NCBI GenBank assembly: GCA_013397695.1
Contig: VYZI01000086.1
Coordinates: 885,482-949,481, forward strand
Direction: 5' to 3'
DNA from: Centropus unirufus
Taxonomy: Eukaryota; Chordata; Aves; Cuculiformes; Centropidae
Length of the DNA stretch: 64,000 nucleotides
The notes under the pieces are model-generated. The model had not been told where the DNA came from, ran no database searches, and saw only the letters and a program-made list of their open reading frames with translations. Made by a program: the position numbers and the translations under genes. Every line of letters begins with the position of its first letter. Within the stretch, counting starts at the first letter, position 1. Below, piece after piece: positions 23,754 to 38,300 of the stretch.

Positions 23754-24829
23754 TAGTTGTTTTATCACCATTTTTTTTTCATTCTTGGCATTATAAAGAG
23801 GAGATTCATTTGGTTGCTTTGTGTAATTTGAAATGGTTGCCAATATGTGGTCGCTCCTGTCCTATTAGTTTGGTACCTGGAACCCACAATGGATCAGCAA
23901 AGGAGTTGGTGCAAAGACTACATACAAAAGCTAGAGCTTAGTTGAGTCCAAGCTGAGTCCTATCCCTGGGGACCCCAAATAAGGCTTCATCAAAAAGGCA
24001 GGTTTGGGAACAAAGACCACGCTGAATCACCGAGGCTTCAGTTGTCACGGACATTTCATGACCATCTCGACTTCACTGCCCTGATCTGAAAAGCGCCAAC
24101 CCAAAGCCAGGGGCAGGGGCCTCATTTTATTAATCGGGATTGTCCACTTCCTCTTTTATTTGTGCGTGTGATAAAGCCAATCCAAAGGACTTCCAATCAA
24201 ATTTGCTGTGGAAGGCGTTTGCCAATACTTGGTTCTCTAGCAGCTCTAAGGAAAAGAGCATGTGGCCGCCTCTACTTCCCATGGGGCTGCTCTGTCAGTG
24301 CCCAAAGCAGATGGTGGTGGGGAGGCCCTAGCAAGTCTCTTCTCCCTCTGGAAGAAGATGAATTGAGGTAGATCCTGCCCCTCATCCGGGAGGTTCCCCT
24401 CAGGTCCCAGATTGCCTGGTAGCAGCTTCTGATCATCTCCACTCCTGAGCAACACATCTGTATCCTCAGGAGCAGTTCCCATCCCCAAATCCTCCAGTCT
24501 GCCCCAAGTTTCCTGTACCACTTATTAATGGTTATAATTACAAATTAAGTGGGCCTACTGAGTCCACAATGAAGGCACATTTTGAAATGCCGTAATCAAA
24601 GACCTTTCAATTGGATTAAGACTTCAGTGCGCTAACGGTTTAATTACAGGAGCAGGCAAGCACAAATAAGTTTTTGGTTTACTTTTGCCTTCCAGATAGG
24701 CCATGGCAAAGTCTTTCCGCCCATTCGTTTTCACTGAATATCGGATGCCAACTGCGGGTTGAGCCCCAGCGGCCAGGACTGCTGCGTGGCATCAGTGACT
24801 GTGAACAGCCCCTGAGGAGGAGTCACGTG

Positions 24830-24892
24830 AAATAAAGAGTTAAATAAAGAGTTAAATAAAGAGTTAAATAAAGAGTTAAATAAAGAGTTAAA
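24830..24892 (+). repeat. 12-bp tandem repeat, five copies
   Basis: Five exact head-to-tail copies of AAATAAAGAGTT span 24830-24889, followed by a partial unit. Every copy contains AATAAA, the poly(A) signal hexamer, on the + strand. Confidence 0.97.
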
Positions 24893-26230
24893 CCACTGCA
24901 CTGTTTGACAAACACTCCAGGCCAGCACAGCCACTGAAAAATATTGTCCCTCACTTCCAACCATCACACTCAGCCCTGCTACCTCCTCCCATCTGCTGGC
25001 AAAACTGGCCCTATATCCACATGGCAAAGTAGCCTCGGGAGGCAGATGTGGTTGAAAGCAACTTTTTTTTTTTTCCTTTCTCCTCCTCCCCGCTGCCAGC
25101 TAGATAAGTTCCTCAAGCAACTGCACAAATGTTTACAACATCATGAAAAAAAAACAAGGAGCCCAGGGACAGGGACAAGAAGCTGGAAGTGAGCAGAACC
25201 GCTTGGTGTGATGGGAGTGGGAGCATTGGGCTGCTTAAATTTGAATTTAAAGTTGAATCCTAAGGGAAAAGGTGAGAATAAGTCAGCAGAAGTTTAGAGG
25301 TAGTTATTAATCTTGAGTCCAATAAAGACAAACTGCTCCTAGAATTTGGCAAATGTTAATTATTCTTGTACTGCGGCTCTAGAAAGGGCAACATATTTAA
25401 ACAACACTAAAAAAAAAGTGGTCTATCAAACAGGCTTCAAACCGTCTCTTTTGGCAACGCCCCTAATTTAGGGCATGGTGAGACGTAGCGCAAAGGAGAT
25501 CTGAGCAATGAGCAAAACACATTGGGGCTTCAGTTATAGTTCTGCTTTATCTTGCTTGCAGCCCAGTCCTCCTCTAGGTACAGTCTTTGAGCTGGTTTTT
25601 TTTTGTGCTGAAATTACACACAACATACTAAGTGTAATCGTGATTTATAGCATTTCTCTACTAGCAAAGTAATGGTTATATTTTGCCGTAGGGTGGTTTG
25701 CTTCATCTGTCTGGGATGTATCGGATGACCGACCCTACTGAAGCCACTGAAAAGCTCTCAATGATTTCAGGATGACCAGAAATCCACCTTAAATTATTAA
25801 TGACAATGGGAAAAGTATTTAACAACTGCAACTCTGTGCACTGAATTTAGACTATTAGGTAATTCTGAGATTTCACAGACATCTGTATTACATTTACTCA
25901 GCGTGCAGGTAAGAGGCGAAACCAAAAATGGTCACTATTTCAAACCTAAAACCAAACAAATAGCCTTGACCAAGCTGAAGCACCTAGGAATGTATCTAAA
26001 TGAAATTTATCCTCTGTACAGGGATTCAGCATTGAAACGTGGGGTTTCTGCTGATGAGCACACTAGAACTTATTCCAGCTCCATTTTCAGATATTGATAA
26101 TATTGATACTAAATTATATTTTATAACTATATTGATTATACCATATGCTATTAATACATATTATACTACATAGTGTTAGTAGGTATCATCTTTAACATAT
26201 TAAAATTAAAATGTACTCTTAACAGTAAAT

Positions 26231-26280
26231 AGTAGTAGAAGTAGTAGTAGTAGTAGTAATAATAATAATAATAATAATAA
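26231..26280 (+). repeat. Compound trinucleotide microsatellite (AGT)n(AAT)n
   Basis: An interrupted AGT tract passes directly into an AAT tract ending at 26280. It follows about 120 bp of AT-rich sequence with repeated TATTGAT and TATTATA words. Confidence 0.95.
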
Positions 26281-29200
26281 CCACCATCACCTCCTTGACC
26301 CAGGAGCCCCCGAGGGCCTGCAGGGAAGTTTCAAACCCATTCACAGCTGCTAGAGTGGAAGTTTAAATTAAGCTGTTTGCTTCCTCGGCACTGAATCTTC
26401 CCGCTTGTGGAACAGCGCAGACAATAACTAAGTGGATTTTTCATGAGGTTAATGCCACTTGGAGGATTCATATGAATCCTTCATGGGTTTTGCTTTCATT
26501 TTCACTATGACTGACTTTTACTCTAAAATCATATCAACTGTTTAATTTTAAATTTGATTTCAAGTCTTGCACCAAGGGATGTTTCTATCGCTAGGTCTGT
26601 TGTTAGTGAAAGGCAAATTTACCCTCTGAGCTGTGTGACAAATTTATGGATCCCGCTTTACTTTTCACAGGATTTAGTTCCTCAGACAATAAGCAAACAC
26701 TTTACTCTTCGAGAGTAGAGCTTCATTTCTTTCTCATGTACATTAACTCCAGAATGATTAAACTTCAAGCTTGTTTTGCCAAATGCAATTTCCACTTCAT
26801 CCAGCAGTTCTCAGCAGCTTTTCCATAGGGCTGGGTGGTGTAGAGTCAGTGCTGGCAGCCCTGGCTATCCATGAGGATGTCCCTGCCACATCCCAGGGGG
26901 CGTGAGGAGGAAATTTCCTCTTTTGCCTTTCTCAGAAGGACATGGCAGGAAAGAGGGGTTCGGTGCTACCCTCTTTGGAAGTTCAAGGGACATCAGCTGC
27001 TCCCTGAGGTCTCTCTGAAACACACAGCTCAGAAGCTCTGGGTATTGCGGTTCCTCCTCATAAATATTGCCTAAAAATAGAGCTGAAATGTGACTGTTCA
27101 AGACACAGCCTTGCGGTAAACAAGGAAACTGAGCACATAGCCTTGCAAAGCTTTGTTTATTTTTCTATTGTGGTGTGTGAGCTGTTAAAATCTATCGATT
27201 CGAGCTTCTTATTTCTGGGCCAATTGCCAATAGGTTTAAGGAAACCTCCTGTTGTTCCACTGGTCTAGCTCGCTGCAAATCTCACGGGCTACTTGCATGT
27301 TTACAAGCTTTTCTCCAGTAGGCACTTTGGTTCATTTAGCTTGCAATTTAAATAAATATATTTGTAGTTTTATGGCAACTAGAATAAACATTTATATTAC
27401 GATTGCCTAAAACTGCCCATTATAACTTAACTTTCAGTTGCCTGTGACTTGGGTAAGCATTTTTAAGTTTTTACAACAGATTAAAAGTATAAATCCATTT
27501 TCAAAGAAAGAAGAACCCAACCCACCACCAAACAAAAACCCCCACAAACAGCTCAGACTTTTTGAAATACTGAAACACAGGCAGTCTAGCTAATATTAAC
27601 CATTTCCCTCTTTAAATTTACGTTGCTTAAACATTTCTAAAAAAAGAAATAGGAATCATCAATTGTGGACTTCACAAAAATATATTTTGCTTTCTATAAG
27701 AAAGCCCGTTCATAGACTTGACAGATTCAGAAATTTTTTATGTATACGAGCGACTTGCTCAGATCTACCAGGAATGGTCCACATTGGAATTGCCACAAGG
27801 AACTGAGTTTCTCAGGGAGGATATACACAAAACTGATGATATTATTCCAGAATTGCATCACAAAGTGCAACCATGATCCTGGTGATGACTAATTTCCAAA
27901 TCCTTGAACATCTGAATTTGCAACCTGAAGGATCCTTTAGCTCAGCTTGCAGGGCAGGCATGAGCTGGTGAGTTTGCATGCATGCCCACAGCCGTTTGCC
28001 ATCCATACCTAAAGCTTTCCTGTGGCATCTTGGAGAAAGGCTGCTCAGGAGGGAACGTCAGGGCAGGTTCTTGAGGACCTAGCAGTAATGGATCTAGAAA
28101 GCTTAATGATCAGCATTCCTCCTTTCCCAGCCTCTTCTGGACGTACACAGCTGCATCCTCCCCCAGGAGTGGGAGGAGGGGTGAGATGGAGAAGTGTGAG
28201 ACAGTTGACCCCGGCTATCAAAAAAATTGCTGCCCTCCTTTGTTTGGAGATGAACACAAACTGAACTTACAAGGCTTTCTATAACGGTATTCACTGTAAA
28301 CTCCTTTCCCACTATCCCATCACACACTGTGAAAGTAGCACATCTCAAGTAGGAACACTCAAATGCAGCCGAACCTCCTCTGGGGCAATTTTCAGCGTCT
28401 CCCTTACACTCCTCCTTAGCCTCTACTTCTTGGGAGCTAGGATGTTTGATTTTACCATACGTGCTTTTTAACCCCAGCAGCAGTTCTCCACAGCTTGCCT
28501 GTGCTGTCCATGTAGAGGTCCACTGACGTGCAGGTAGCCAGTCCGTGCAGGGATTCTCAAGAGCGCATGGAAGAATGACTCCAGGAACTTAATTTTTTTG
28601 CCACGCCACCTCAATCGTTCACCATTATCTTGCCATTTCTGGCACCCCTGGGAATTGATAGGACTAACAGTCAGCACTGGGAGCAGATTAAACATGTCAA
28701 AATGCAACACTGCAAGGCCGAAGCCATAAACTGGGCTGCTTTTCTTCTCTAACATCCAAGTATCCCAGACAGCCCAGGGAAGATAGAAAGAGGGCAAAAG
28801 CAAGAGTATGGAGACTCGATCAATGAGGTTTTAGCAATGCCTGTTGAAGGCTTGTAAAAAGTCATGGGAGCTTTTACAGACAAGCAAAGTCTTACTCACA
28901 CAAGTTTTTTTTATGGAATCTGCATTCCGTGCCTATCTGCCCTGCCTCCTCTTGGCATGACTGACAGGCTTCCCACCTCGTATGGTATCTTTGCTCCCCT
29001 CACCACCACTTACCTTATAGATCACCATCAACAGCCCAGCTCCTTCCACAAAGGAGAACTTCCATAAAGAAGTTTATTCCTCAAATCCTTCCATCATACT
29101 CTCAGCTTCATCTCATTTCTCCAACATTCTTGTTGTCTTTCCTCCCAGCTTGGGAAGACAATGCCCACACATTTCTCATGCAGAAGGAATGTCGGCCAGT

Positions 29201-32200
29201 CCATGAAGGTGGCCTGCAGGGTGAATTTTGTGGGTTTTCCCCTGCAACTGACTGACCCTTCCCCCCACCAATTTGTCACGCTTCCATTCCGCTCTGAAAA
29301 ATCCTGGTTGAGTGCTACAGTGGGACTTGACACCAGTCTGAGACGTCTCCACTTTTCCTTTCAGATTTTTCACGGGTATTTGTCTTTAGTGTCTCACCTG
29401 GAAGAGGATTTGGGAACCTAACGTTAAAACAGAAGCACCCAAGCCCTCTGATACGGACATCCAACTTTACATTTTTAGAACATCGTGGTGCCAAGTGCAA
29501 TAATGCTTACAGATGTCTTTTGACGGAATTCACCCCGACAGTTTTTGTGCAGCCAATCTCACAAATGAGACAAGCACAGGCCTACTGAAAATAAGCTGAA
29601 AACTGCACAGAGGAACAAGGCTGGGATGGAAAGGATGCTGGTTTTGTTGTTGTGGTTGTTAAGGATGGCACGAACGAAGGAAACAATGAATTCAACTACC
29701 TTTCAACCCTCAGTAGGACAAGAGCTGCGAAGGAGCCTAGGCATGCTCGGTGCAACAAAAGAGAAGAGAGCTGCCTGTGACATGCTCTGTAGCACACAAA
29801 CGAGAAACAGAGGCTCCAACAAGATGCCACAGGGAAGGAGCAAGTAAACACAGAGAAGGCTGGAGAGTCCCCGGAACAGGGAAGGAGTAGGAAGGCAGGG
29901 AAAGTGTGAGTCGGAGAATTCATTTAATCCTCCGTTCGGTTGCTCTGGCCACAGCTTTGTCTCTCTCCTCCCAGGCGTGGACAGCAGGAAACTGGGTTAT
30001 GCTCCCACAATTTCTAGCTGCATATGCACATGCCCAGGGAGAGACTGCAGCTAGACATATGGGGTGTTACTATGTGGATAAATGGAAATTTTGCCGATTT
30101 CAAACTGTCAGGACAGAAGACAAGGAATGAGCATGTAATGGAATTAGACGTACTCCTGACTATATACAAAATGTATGTTTTAAATGTCTCAGTCCTAGGA
30201 ATACAGCATTCTTAAAGCACGCTACAGAGCAGGAATCAGAACAGCTGTTATCCCTGGTCCTTTCAAATGGACGGACCTTTTCAGCAAAGTACCTCCCTTG
30301 GCAAGAGAGGCCAAGAGGATATGAGAAACCGAAGGTCCAGGGCAGCTGGAATGAAGAAAGAGAAACCAAAGAGAGAAAAGGGATCCCCTTCAGGGAACCG
30401 CATGTAGTGTAGGCAGGAGGGCACACGGGATGGGGCAGGGGGGAGAAAAGAAGGGATTTATGACGAATGACATAGGAGATGCAATTGTGTCATTGAAGGT
30501 CAGAGAAGAAAAAGGCAAGTGCGAAAAAAGAGGCCAGCGGGGCTGGAGGAAGGGAAGACCATGGATGAAGAACTGGGCAATGAGATCTCCTTGGAAAGAT
30601 GAGTGGTGTTGGGATATTGATTTCAAAGCACTCTGGGTAAGAAAGTCTGATTTACAGCTGTGTGCCTTGCACTTACATCCAGTGGCTGAAACTGCCTTAG
30701 CCAAACAAACCTATGTCTCCTCGGAGGTGATTATTCCGTCTGAACAATAAAAAAGCTCTGAAGCTGTTACTGTTTGTGCTGAGGAATTTGGCACTGGCAG
30801 GAGCTGTTATCGCGTGCATTTGTACAAGTCCCCATCATCACCAGTAGCTGAGCACACAAGGAAGTTGACAGAGTCGAGGCAGCCAGGTGCAAACCTGCCT
30901 ACGGCATGGGATGTTCAGGGCTAACCACTGTGGAGCTCATTGAGACAGACCCTGCCCATGCCGCTGTATGCTTTGTAGAAAAGAGAAGAAAAGAAAGCTT
31001 CCAGCACACACCATTTCATTCACATTCCTAATGGGAGATCATAATTTTAAAATATTTGTCAAGAGTTACCAAGAAACTCTGGGCCAGAAATTACTCGTGC
31101 GTCAAAGGCATTTATAAAGTGCAAGGGGCTGCCTAGAAAAGCTACTTTTAGATTGCAAATACCGTGGAATCACGATAGCTTTTCACTGGCAGTTGTGTGT
31201 TTGCACTTTCATTATAAATCCCTGTTCAGCTCCTGAAGGAGCTGAAACCATTCTTAGGTTCTCTAAAAGATCTAATTCTCAGCTCTCCCTGCGGGAGACT
31301 GGAGGCCAGCTATTCTTTCCAGTCGAAGAGCAGGCACCTAGAATCCTTGGCAAGTTCTTTGTAAGTGGACAAAAGTAGGCTAAACGCAAAAATACTTGTT
31401 AGGAAATATTGCGTGACACACAGAAACTGAGAATTGTTGGGTCTTACCCTGACTTGTCACCCCATTTCTAACATATGCTAAGGATTGTAATTCTTGAATA
31501 AAAAAACTTATGAGAAAAAAAATCGTATTTATATTTATAAAGTTGAGCTGCCTCCTCATAGATAAGATGTGGAAATATGACTGCCAGTGACACAGTTTAC
31601 TCATGGCTGAATAATCTTCCCACAGACTTTGGGAGTGAATTATCTTGGCAGTTAGACTCTGAGAAACTTAATGTTTTTACATCTTAAGTCAATGCTCTGA
31701 GCAAAGTGTCCTCCTTGTCAACATGGAATAAAGAAGTAAACCCTTTATTTTCTAATATTTGTCTTTATTTTGCTGCATTTCCCAATATTAACTTTTAAAC
31801 TGGCCTTTAAGTTCTATATAGAGCTGCAAGTATGTAGCATGTATGCAGCAGCTGTATACATAACTTGTACAGAGCAGCCATCCTAGGAGCAAATAATGAA
31901 TCCAGCATGTGATTTTTCTTATTTTAATTATTGTTTGATTTTGATTTTCATGATCTGTTTGTTATACATTTGTTGAGGACCACTTAAATTGTTGTTTAAG
32001 CTGGAAGGCACTCCTAACATGGTATAAAATATTAAATATGTTTATATTTTCATAACGTAAAACGATTCCCCTTTCCAAGCCAGATCCCATCTGGCAAGAC
32101 AACTTCTTAGATATTTCTTAATATACAGCCACTTTCAAACCAGGATGATTGGAGAATGCTAGCCCTACCCTAGTATATTGAGGCAACGAGCAATCGCCTT

Positions 32201-34260
32201 CATGTTTTATTGCTCACAGAAACTGGGGGAATTAATGTGGTTTGATATCCTATGTCATCCTACCCCTGAGACCCACAGAGGTTTTGCTTTGGAGGGAGTT
32301 TGCTGGTTCACCCCGGAAAGAGAACTCCAGAGGGGGCTAAGATGTGCGCTGGGCAGCTGGGATAGCAAGGTGAGGAGCACCTGGAGAGCCGTGCGACCAG
32401 GTAACACAAAAGCAGGTGAGGCCTATGGCCTTCACCATCACGTGCTCAGCTCTTCGCACCACTCATATCCTGTTGCTTCACCCCAAAAACGGGCCACACT
32501 CTCTGGCTGCTGGCTGAGTAAGGAGAGACCTGCAGTGGGCCTGGGTACAAGCCATTCACCAGCTTTCTGATCTGGAACAGGCGTGATGACCTCTCCCAGC
32601 AGGATGCCGAGCTGGTCACTCTCTCTATGCATCCATTCATGACATCTCCAGGAACAAGATTTCATGACCTCTTTGGACCATGGCTTTCAAACGCATCTGA
32701 GTGAGCTGGGGACTAACATAGCCATTGAATGTATCCGAGTTGCTTGGAGAAGTCAAATAAAATTAAGCCAAAAAAAGGTGAAAATGAACTTTGTCACCCT
32801 GATGTCCTAGACAAGAAAAATACGAGATCCCCCAACTACCTTGACATGCTCCTTCTCACAAAATACAACTTAATGATAATCTTAACTCCTGCTTTTCTTT
32901 TTTTTAGCTTTCCCTCTGCTAATGAGAGCCAAGGAGATTTTTAGAGCAAATTACTTAATTTTTGTTTGCTTGTTTGTTTTCCTAGTATGTACGTTTTCAG
33001 CTTTTATATCTTAAGTGAGGTAATTTTTTCATCTGCAAGTTCTTCACGCTAATGATTTTATTAATAAAAAGGCAAAACCTGATGCATTGCCTCTTATGGG
33101 TTTTTTTTGAAGCAAATACTCCAGGATTAAAAAAAAAAGAACAGTACCTTCTTGCTGGTTGCATTAGCAATATTTAATCTTTGCATTTGCATTTATTACA
33201 ACCTTTTCTCCTACTTACCTCATTCCTTATTAGAAATGCACGTTTTTAAAGTGTTAGAGTTTCTTTTCCCTGTTTTATCACTGGCAAAAATACAGCAGGA
33301 GCACAGCTGGTGGAATTCGGCTGTCCTGGAGCCACACGTAGGGTTTTTTAATCAAACCCTTTGCTCTTCTTTCATCTTTAGGCAGAAATAGCTCTTTGAA
33401 GCAATAAGTGTTATTTTGAAGAGACATTCATGCACCACGCGGGGAATTCCCTTTGGTGATATGCTTCTGACAATCACATACCATCCCGCCTTGTGACCTA
33501 CGCAGAAAATCATTAAGTCCTTCCATCCCCTACAGGAGAAGATTTCACTTGGGCAGAAATCTCCACAGAGCTGTCCATCTGAGCCTTCAAACCATTCTCC
33601 ATTTCCACCACGCGGAAGCAAACTCCTCAGAGCCTCAAGTCTACCAATGATGTCTAGATGGTATCTCATCAAACAACGTAAATCTGGGCAACTCTTGTCC
33701 CTCACAACTACAGAGGAAATATGAACTATGGCAGAATAATCCTGGATCCTATCCCTGAGTATCCAGAAATATAATATACTTGGTCCTGTGCATGGGAGCA
33801 AGGGAACTAAATAATGATTTTGCCCCAGGAAGAATTCACAAAAAATATATAGAGGAACAAATGTCTACTTCCTTGCAAAAGGCTCATTTCATCCTAATCC
33901 TTCAGTCCTGACCCTCAGGAGAAACCTCCCGAAGATGAGCCTGGGAGCCATGAGCTCATATATAACTGCACAATCGCAGAAGCCAGAGACTTAATAGGGA
34001 TTATTTTTGACATTTTATAAACTCTCCCCTCCACTGTTAGGCACTCTGTGTTCTACAGGTTATAAAGTATAAGTCTCTCTTTTTCCTGCAGGAGGCAGCG
34101 AGGCTGGAATGTCCCCGTTTGTTCTACATTCCCCTCTTTCCTTCAGTACGCCTCACGTTTCACAGATACCAATCACTCTCACTTTTAAGAAATGATCCAA
34201 TTGGTCCATCGCTTGCTAATCTATGAACAATCATTCTCAATTCACATTTATCTTACAGGC

Positions 34261-34325
34261 TCATCGAATCGTGGAATGGTTTCAGTAGGAAGGGACCTTC
34301 AAAGATCATCTAGGCCAGCCCCCAG
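34261..34325 (-). mobile_element. CR1 LINE fragment, minus strand
   Basis: 'tcatcgaatcgtggaatggt' followed by 'aggaagggaccttcaaagat' and 'catctaggccagcccc' is the reverse complement of the terminal bases of an avian CR1. Only about 65 bp is recognisable. Confidence 0.85.
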
Positions 34326-35335
34326 ATCTTTGAAATCTGTTGCTTTTGTTTCAGCCCTCATGAATGGCTTTGTATGTCTAAAAGTTTGTCTGAATTCTTC
34401 AACTATGACAGTTGGCATGCTAAAAAAAATATTTCTTCTTCGCACAAGCCTCATAGGTAAAAAAATCTGTCTGATATTCCGTAATCAATATATGCATGCA
34501 TTTTTAATGTCCTAGAAAAGCTAGAGTATACTTTATACTTATTTCTTGATTTATAATTAGGCATGTACAGTATATAATCACTTAACAATATATTATATAC
34601 CTATGTTGGACAGAGAAGGACTTAAAGCTATTTTCTTTTCACTCCTATGTGAGCAGCTGCGTAGTTGTACCATCATGTTATACACTTTAATATATTTATT
34701 TAATGCTCCTAATAGAATTGACACTGATAGCTCATATTTTGATTACCATGGGATGGACCTTTTAATTGTAATTTGCCTATAACAAACACATCACCCTTTT
34801 TTACTGTACGAAATAACAGGGTGTACAGATTATTTCATCTCGCAGGGCTAGGGTTATCTATGAAATCAAAGGAAGCTCTCAGTATGCACGGAAGGAATGG
34901 CGAGTCAAGGCTAATTAGCGCAGTGAGAATCTGGAAGGAGAAGGTGCTCACCGCCTTTGAGATTTTCCACATCTTAGGTGAGCTGATCAAGCAATAAGTG
35001 CTTTGTGACAAGCTGCAAGGCTGATTATACGCTTTGTTTTTTCATTTGTTTTAAATAATATTTCCATGTTAATTAGTTTCCTAAGTGAATATGTAGTGCT
35101 TATTTAGGCAAGACTCATAATTTTTTTTTTCTCATTTACAAGACAGTTTTTCTTAAATTTTGTGCTCATAGAAGCTTAGTAATGCACTCAACGTGAAGTA
35201 ATTTTTCCCCCTTTTGACCACAGTAGGCTTTAGCGGGAGAAACTTCCTTAAGAGATATGTGCAAGAGAGATGAAAATGTGCTGGTGTACTGTAGCTGTGT
35301 GGGAAAAAAATAGCTAGGTAATTGGAATATTTATT

Positions 35336-35357
35336 AAGCTTAAGCTTTTATAAAAGC
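35336..35357. repeat. Overlapping AT-rich palindromes
   Basis: AAGCTTAAGCTT (35336-35347) overlaps GCTTTTATAAAAGC (35344-35357). Both are perfect palindromes. Another AAAAGCTTT follows within ten bases. Confidence 0.9.
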
Positions 35358-38300
35358 CAAAAGCTTTATTGTGTGTGGTTTTTTGTTGTTTTCTCCTTTT
35401 TCTTAATGAAGTAAAGAAATAAGGGCTTTAGCAACAATAACAGAACTTTCCAGCGTCTTAAAAATTCAGCATGTCATGTTCCAGTGTACCAAACTGAACA
35501 TGGGATGAGAGAATACAAGCAATATTCATTGAAAAGAGGCAACTTATTCTCCCTTTATATATTTTTTCAGTCCAGCCAATATGAGGGTGAACATTATCAA
35601 TCACAAACTTCAATGATCTTTCATGAACACATGAAAAAAAGATGAAAAAGACAACGATGCATTTCTTGCTGTTTCTCTGCTTCTATTGCTGTTTCAGTAG
35701 TGTTACAATAGCAACCCTCAATTTCTGAGCTCCCTTTTAGGTCTTTAACTAGTATTATAGAATTTGAAAACAATAGCCCTTCAAGAAATTAAGAAACAAG
35801 AGTTTGAGAAAACTCTTTTCCTGATGGTTTTTGAATTATCCAGTACTTATCCTAGATAGCAGTAAGTACTGATATAAATTAAAATACTTGATACCAAATT
35901 TTGCCGTTGAAGACACTTATATGGCTTTCAAGGGTGACCTTTTCTCACCGTTAAAAGCAGGTGAGCAAAAAAGAATGAGCCCCATGCAGAAATTGACAAA
36001 ATTTATAGTTTAATCTTCATGAATTCTTCACACGTGTGAGACTGAGCTAATTTGTCATGTATTGATTCTTGTAAGCACCACTGGCACAAAAACTTAGCAC
36101 CTTTAGGGTAACTCCAGGATGCTACACCTGAAGTGTGTTTGGTGTGATAAGCCCCACATTCCCTGAGTCTATTTTACAATTTGAATAGAATTCTTTGAAG
36201 AATAAATTTAGGTGTTGCTCCCAACATTTTCAAGCTGCGTATTAAACAACAGTCATACTGTAACATCTCCGACACGATGAATTCAACCTTTGAAGGAGGG
36301 AAACGAGGAATAATGCTAGACTGAGGTCAAACAGTGAGTATCTTCATGTGCAGGACTGAGACTCACTTAGAAGACCAGCCATTTCCCAAACCGCTGACCA
36401 AAACTCCAATCCTACAAAGGTCCATGAACACTAAGCAGAGAGCATAAATGCGGTTGAATCAAACAGCTGCTTGCGATTAGAATGAGTGTTCTCAAGGACT
36501 ACGTAGGTAGTATTTGGACGTTATACCCCATTGTTTAGCATAAGTTAAAGAAACTGTGCTCTGGAAATAATTGTTTCTGCTCAGGCTCCCATTATCACAT
36601 CTCTTTTCTCACCCTATCTTTCTCTCCCATTAGCTGCCACGGCACCTCATCTACGTCTGCTGAAACAGATAAGTTGTTGTCATCCACCCCACCACATGAA
36701 TTACTCATTATATCTGCTCTCTGAATATTTCAGATGTTCTGAACAGCACATTTCTCTTCCTCTGGCCCCGGCTGTCTGCAATACCCTTGCAGTCTGTGTG
36801 CTGACTAAGGGAAATATGAGGTGCCAGGGTTCCTCCTGGCCCTGAGCTCAGGCGCTTGCTGGTCAGTCTGCCCTGCTTGCTTACAGCTGCACATCTTGCT
36901 TCTGGGCAGACACCCTTCTTGTTAGGAACCCACTTTTCATATCACCTAACGCTGCCGGGCTAAAAGGTACGCAGCCATTCACACTTTCTCTGCAGCTCGG
37001 GAAAAAGGGAAAGAAGCCCTGGAAGGAAGGCCACGGTGGAATGAGGCAAGCGGTGCTCTGGGAGCACCTGCCTTTCCCCCATGGACTGCCCAGGGACACC
37101 AGGCAGCCACATCTGACAAGGTGCCCCACTTGTAGGTGTTTTCAACTCAGTGAGATGTATCCAGCTGGAATGACTATTGTTTAACATGTTAGGAACCTCA
37201 TTCTCCCTTAAAATAGAGACAGACTTATGATGGATTTAGCCCACTAAGTAGGGGCGAGATTTGTGCTAAACTGCCAACAGCCACATTCTTTCAGCCATAC
37301 GTTTGATACTTGTAACGTTCCTTGAATTAAGGTTCAAGGAAACCTTCAAAGCCTTCTATTGCCAGGTCAAATTAATACTACTTATGGCATTAATCCAGGG
37401 ACTTCAGTTGGACCATCCACCTGAGGAGGGTAAGAGATTAGTCTTCTGCAGTGATGGACAGTCACAAATTAGGATCCTTAGGAACTGATGACATTTTTGT
37501 TCAAGTACTGAAAAAAAAAAAACTCAAGCAGAGAAAAGAAAAGAAAACAGCATAAAACATGGAAGATTTAAGATTTTATTGTGGTCATTTCGGAAAATAA
37601 AGGAGCAACTATGTTGCCCCTGGAAAGTTAGAATATTTTGTTAATTTAGGGGTATTTTTTATCTCCTGTTAAAAACCTTGAGATTTTTCTGTTAAAGATT
37701 TAAAAACATAGCAGTACCCCTAAACATGTATTACTACGTGTGCATGTGTACATACAAACACAAGGAAAGGCAATTAAAGGGACGTTATGATCTTAAATTT
37801 GAATCCATTTTAACTTAGGAAATGACCAGTAATAAGTTTAGAAGCAGAAGAAATACAGAATTCTAGTAGCTAAGATTTCAAAAAGAAAAGTAACTTGTTA
37901 GTATCAGATTTGTCCATTTGGTCTCAATTTGTAACTGAGAGCAGCGCAAAAGATAGAAGTAGTGACGAGTCAGTTGGACTTCTAAAGTCCAATTAATATT
38001 CAAGAAGGTGAAGCACAGAAATAAACTTTAGTTTTCATCCCTTGATGTTTATTCCATATATTCAGATCCTGATTTACCTTCCCAAAGCAATAACGTAAAA
38101 AAATAAATGGAAAAGAATTGTGCGCTGAGAAAAAGCAGATTGCCTCTGGACGATAAAGGATCTACTTATATATTGTTTCAATAGACCTACTGATGTGTCT
38201 AGTAAAAACAGACAAGCTTTGATGCGTATAATCCTGTTTTCAGATCTAATCAAAGATATTACCTCTCCTTACCAGTTCTGGCTTGCTGATTGCATTATGC

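Larger units (their letters stand above)
16276..34260. other. Long gene-free stretch, 18 kb
   Basis: No coding exon and no interspersed repeat were recognised over about 18 kb. Simple and tandem repeats are listed separately. Several AT-rich blocks with many homeodomain-type cores (TAAT, ATTA) and few repeats look like conserved enhancer candidates: about 21180-21480, 24530-24680, 27330-27480 and 31740-32010. That impression cannot be tested without other genomes. Confidence 0.45.

Noticed and set aside
33352..33801. 149-codon minus-strand frame
   Set aside because: No domain or repeat similarity is recognised and there are no convincing splice borders.
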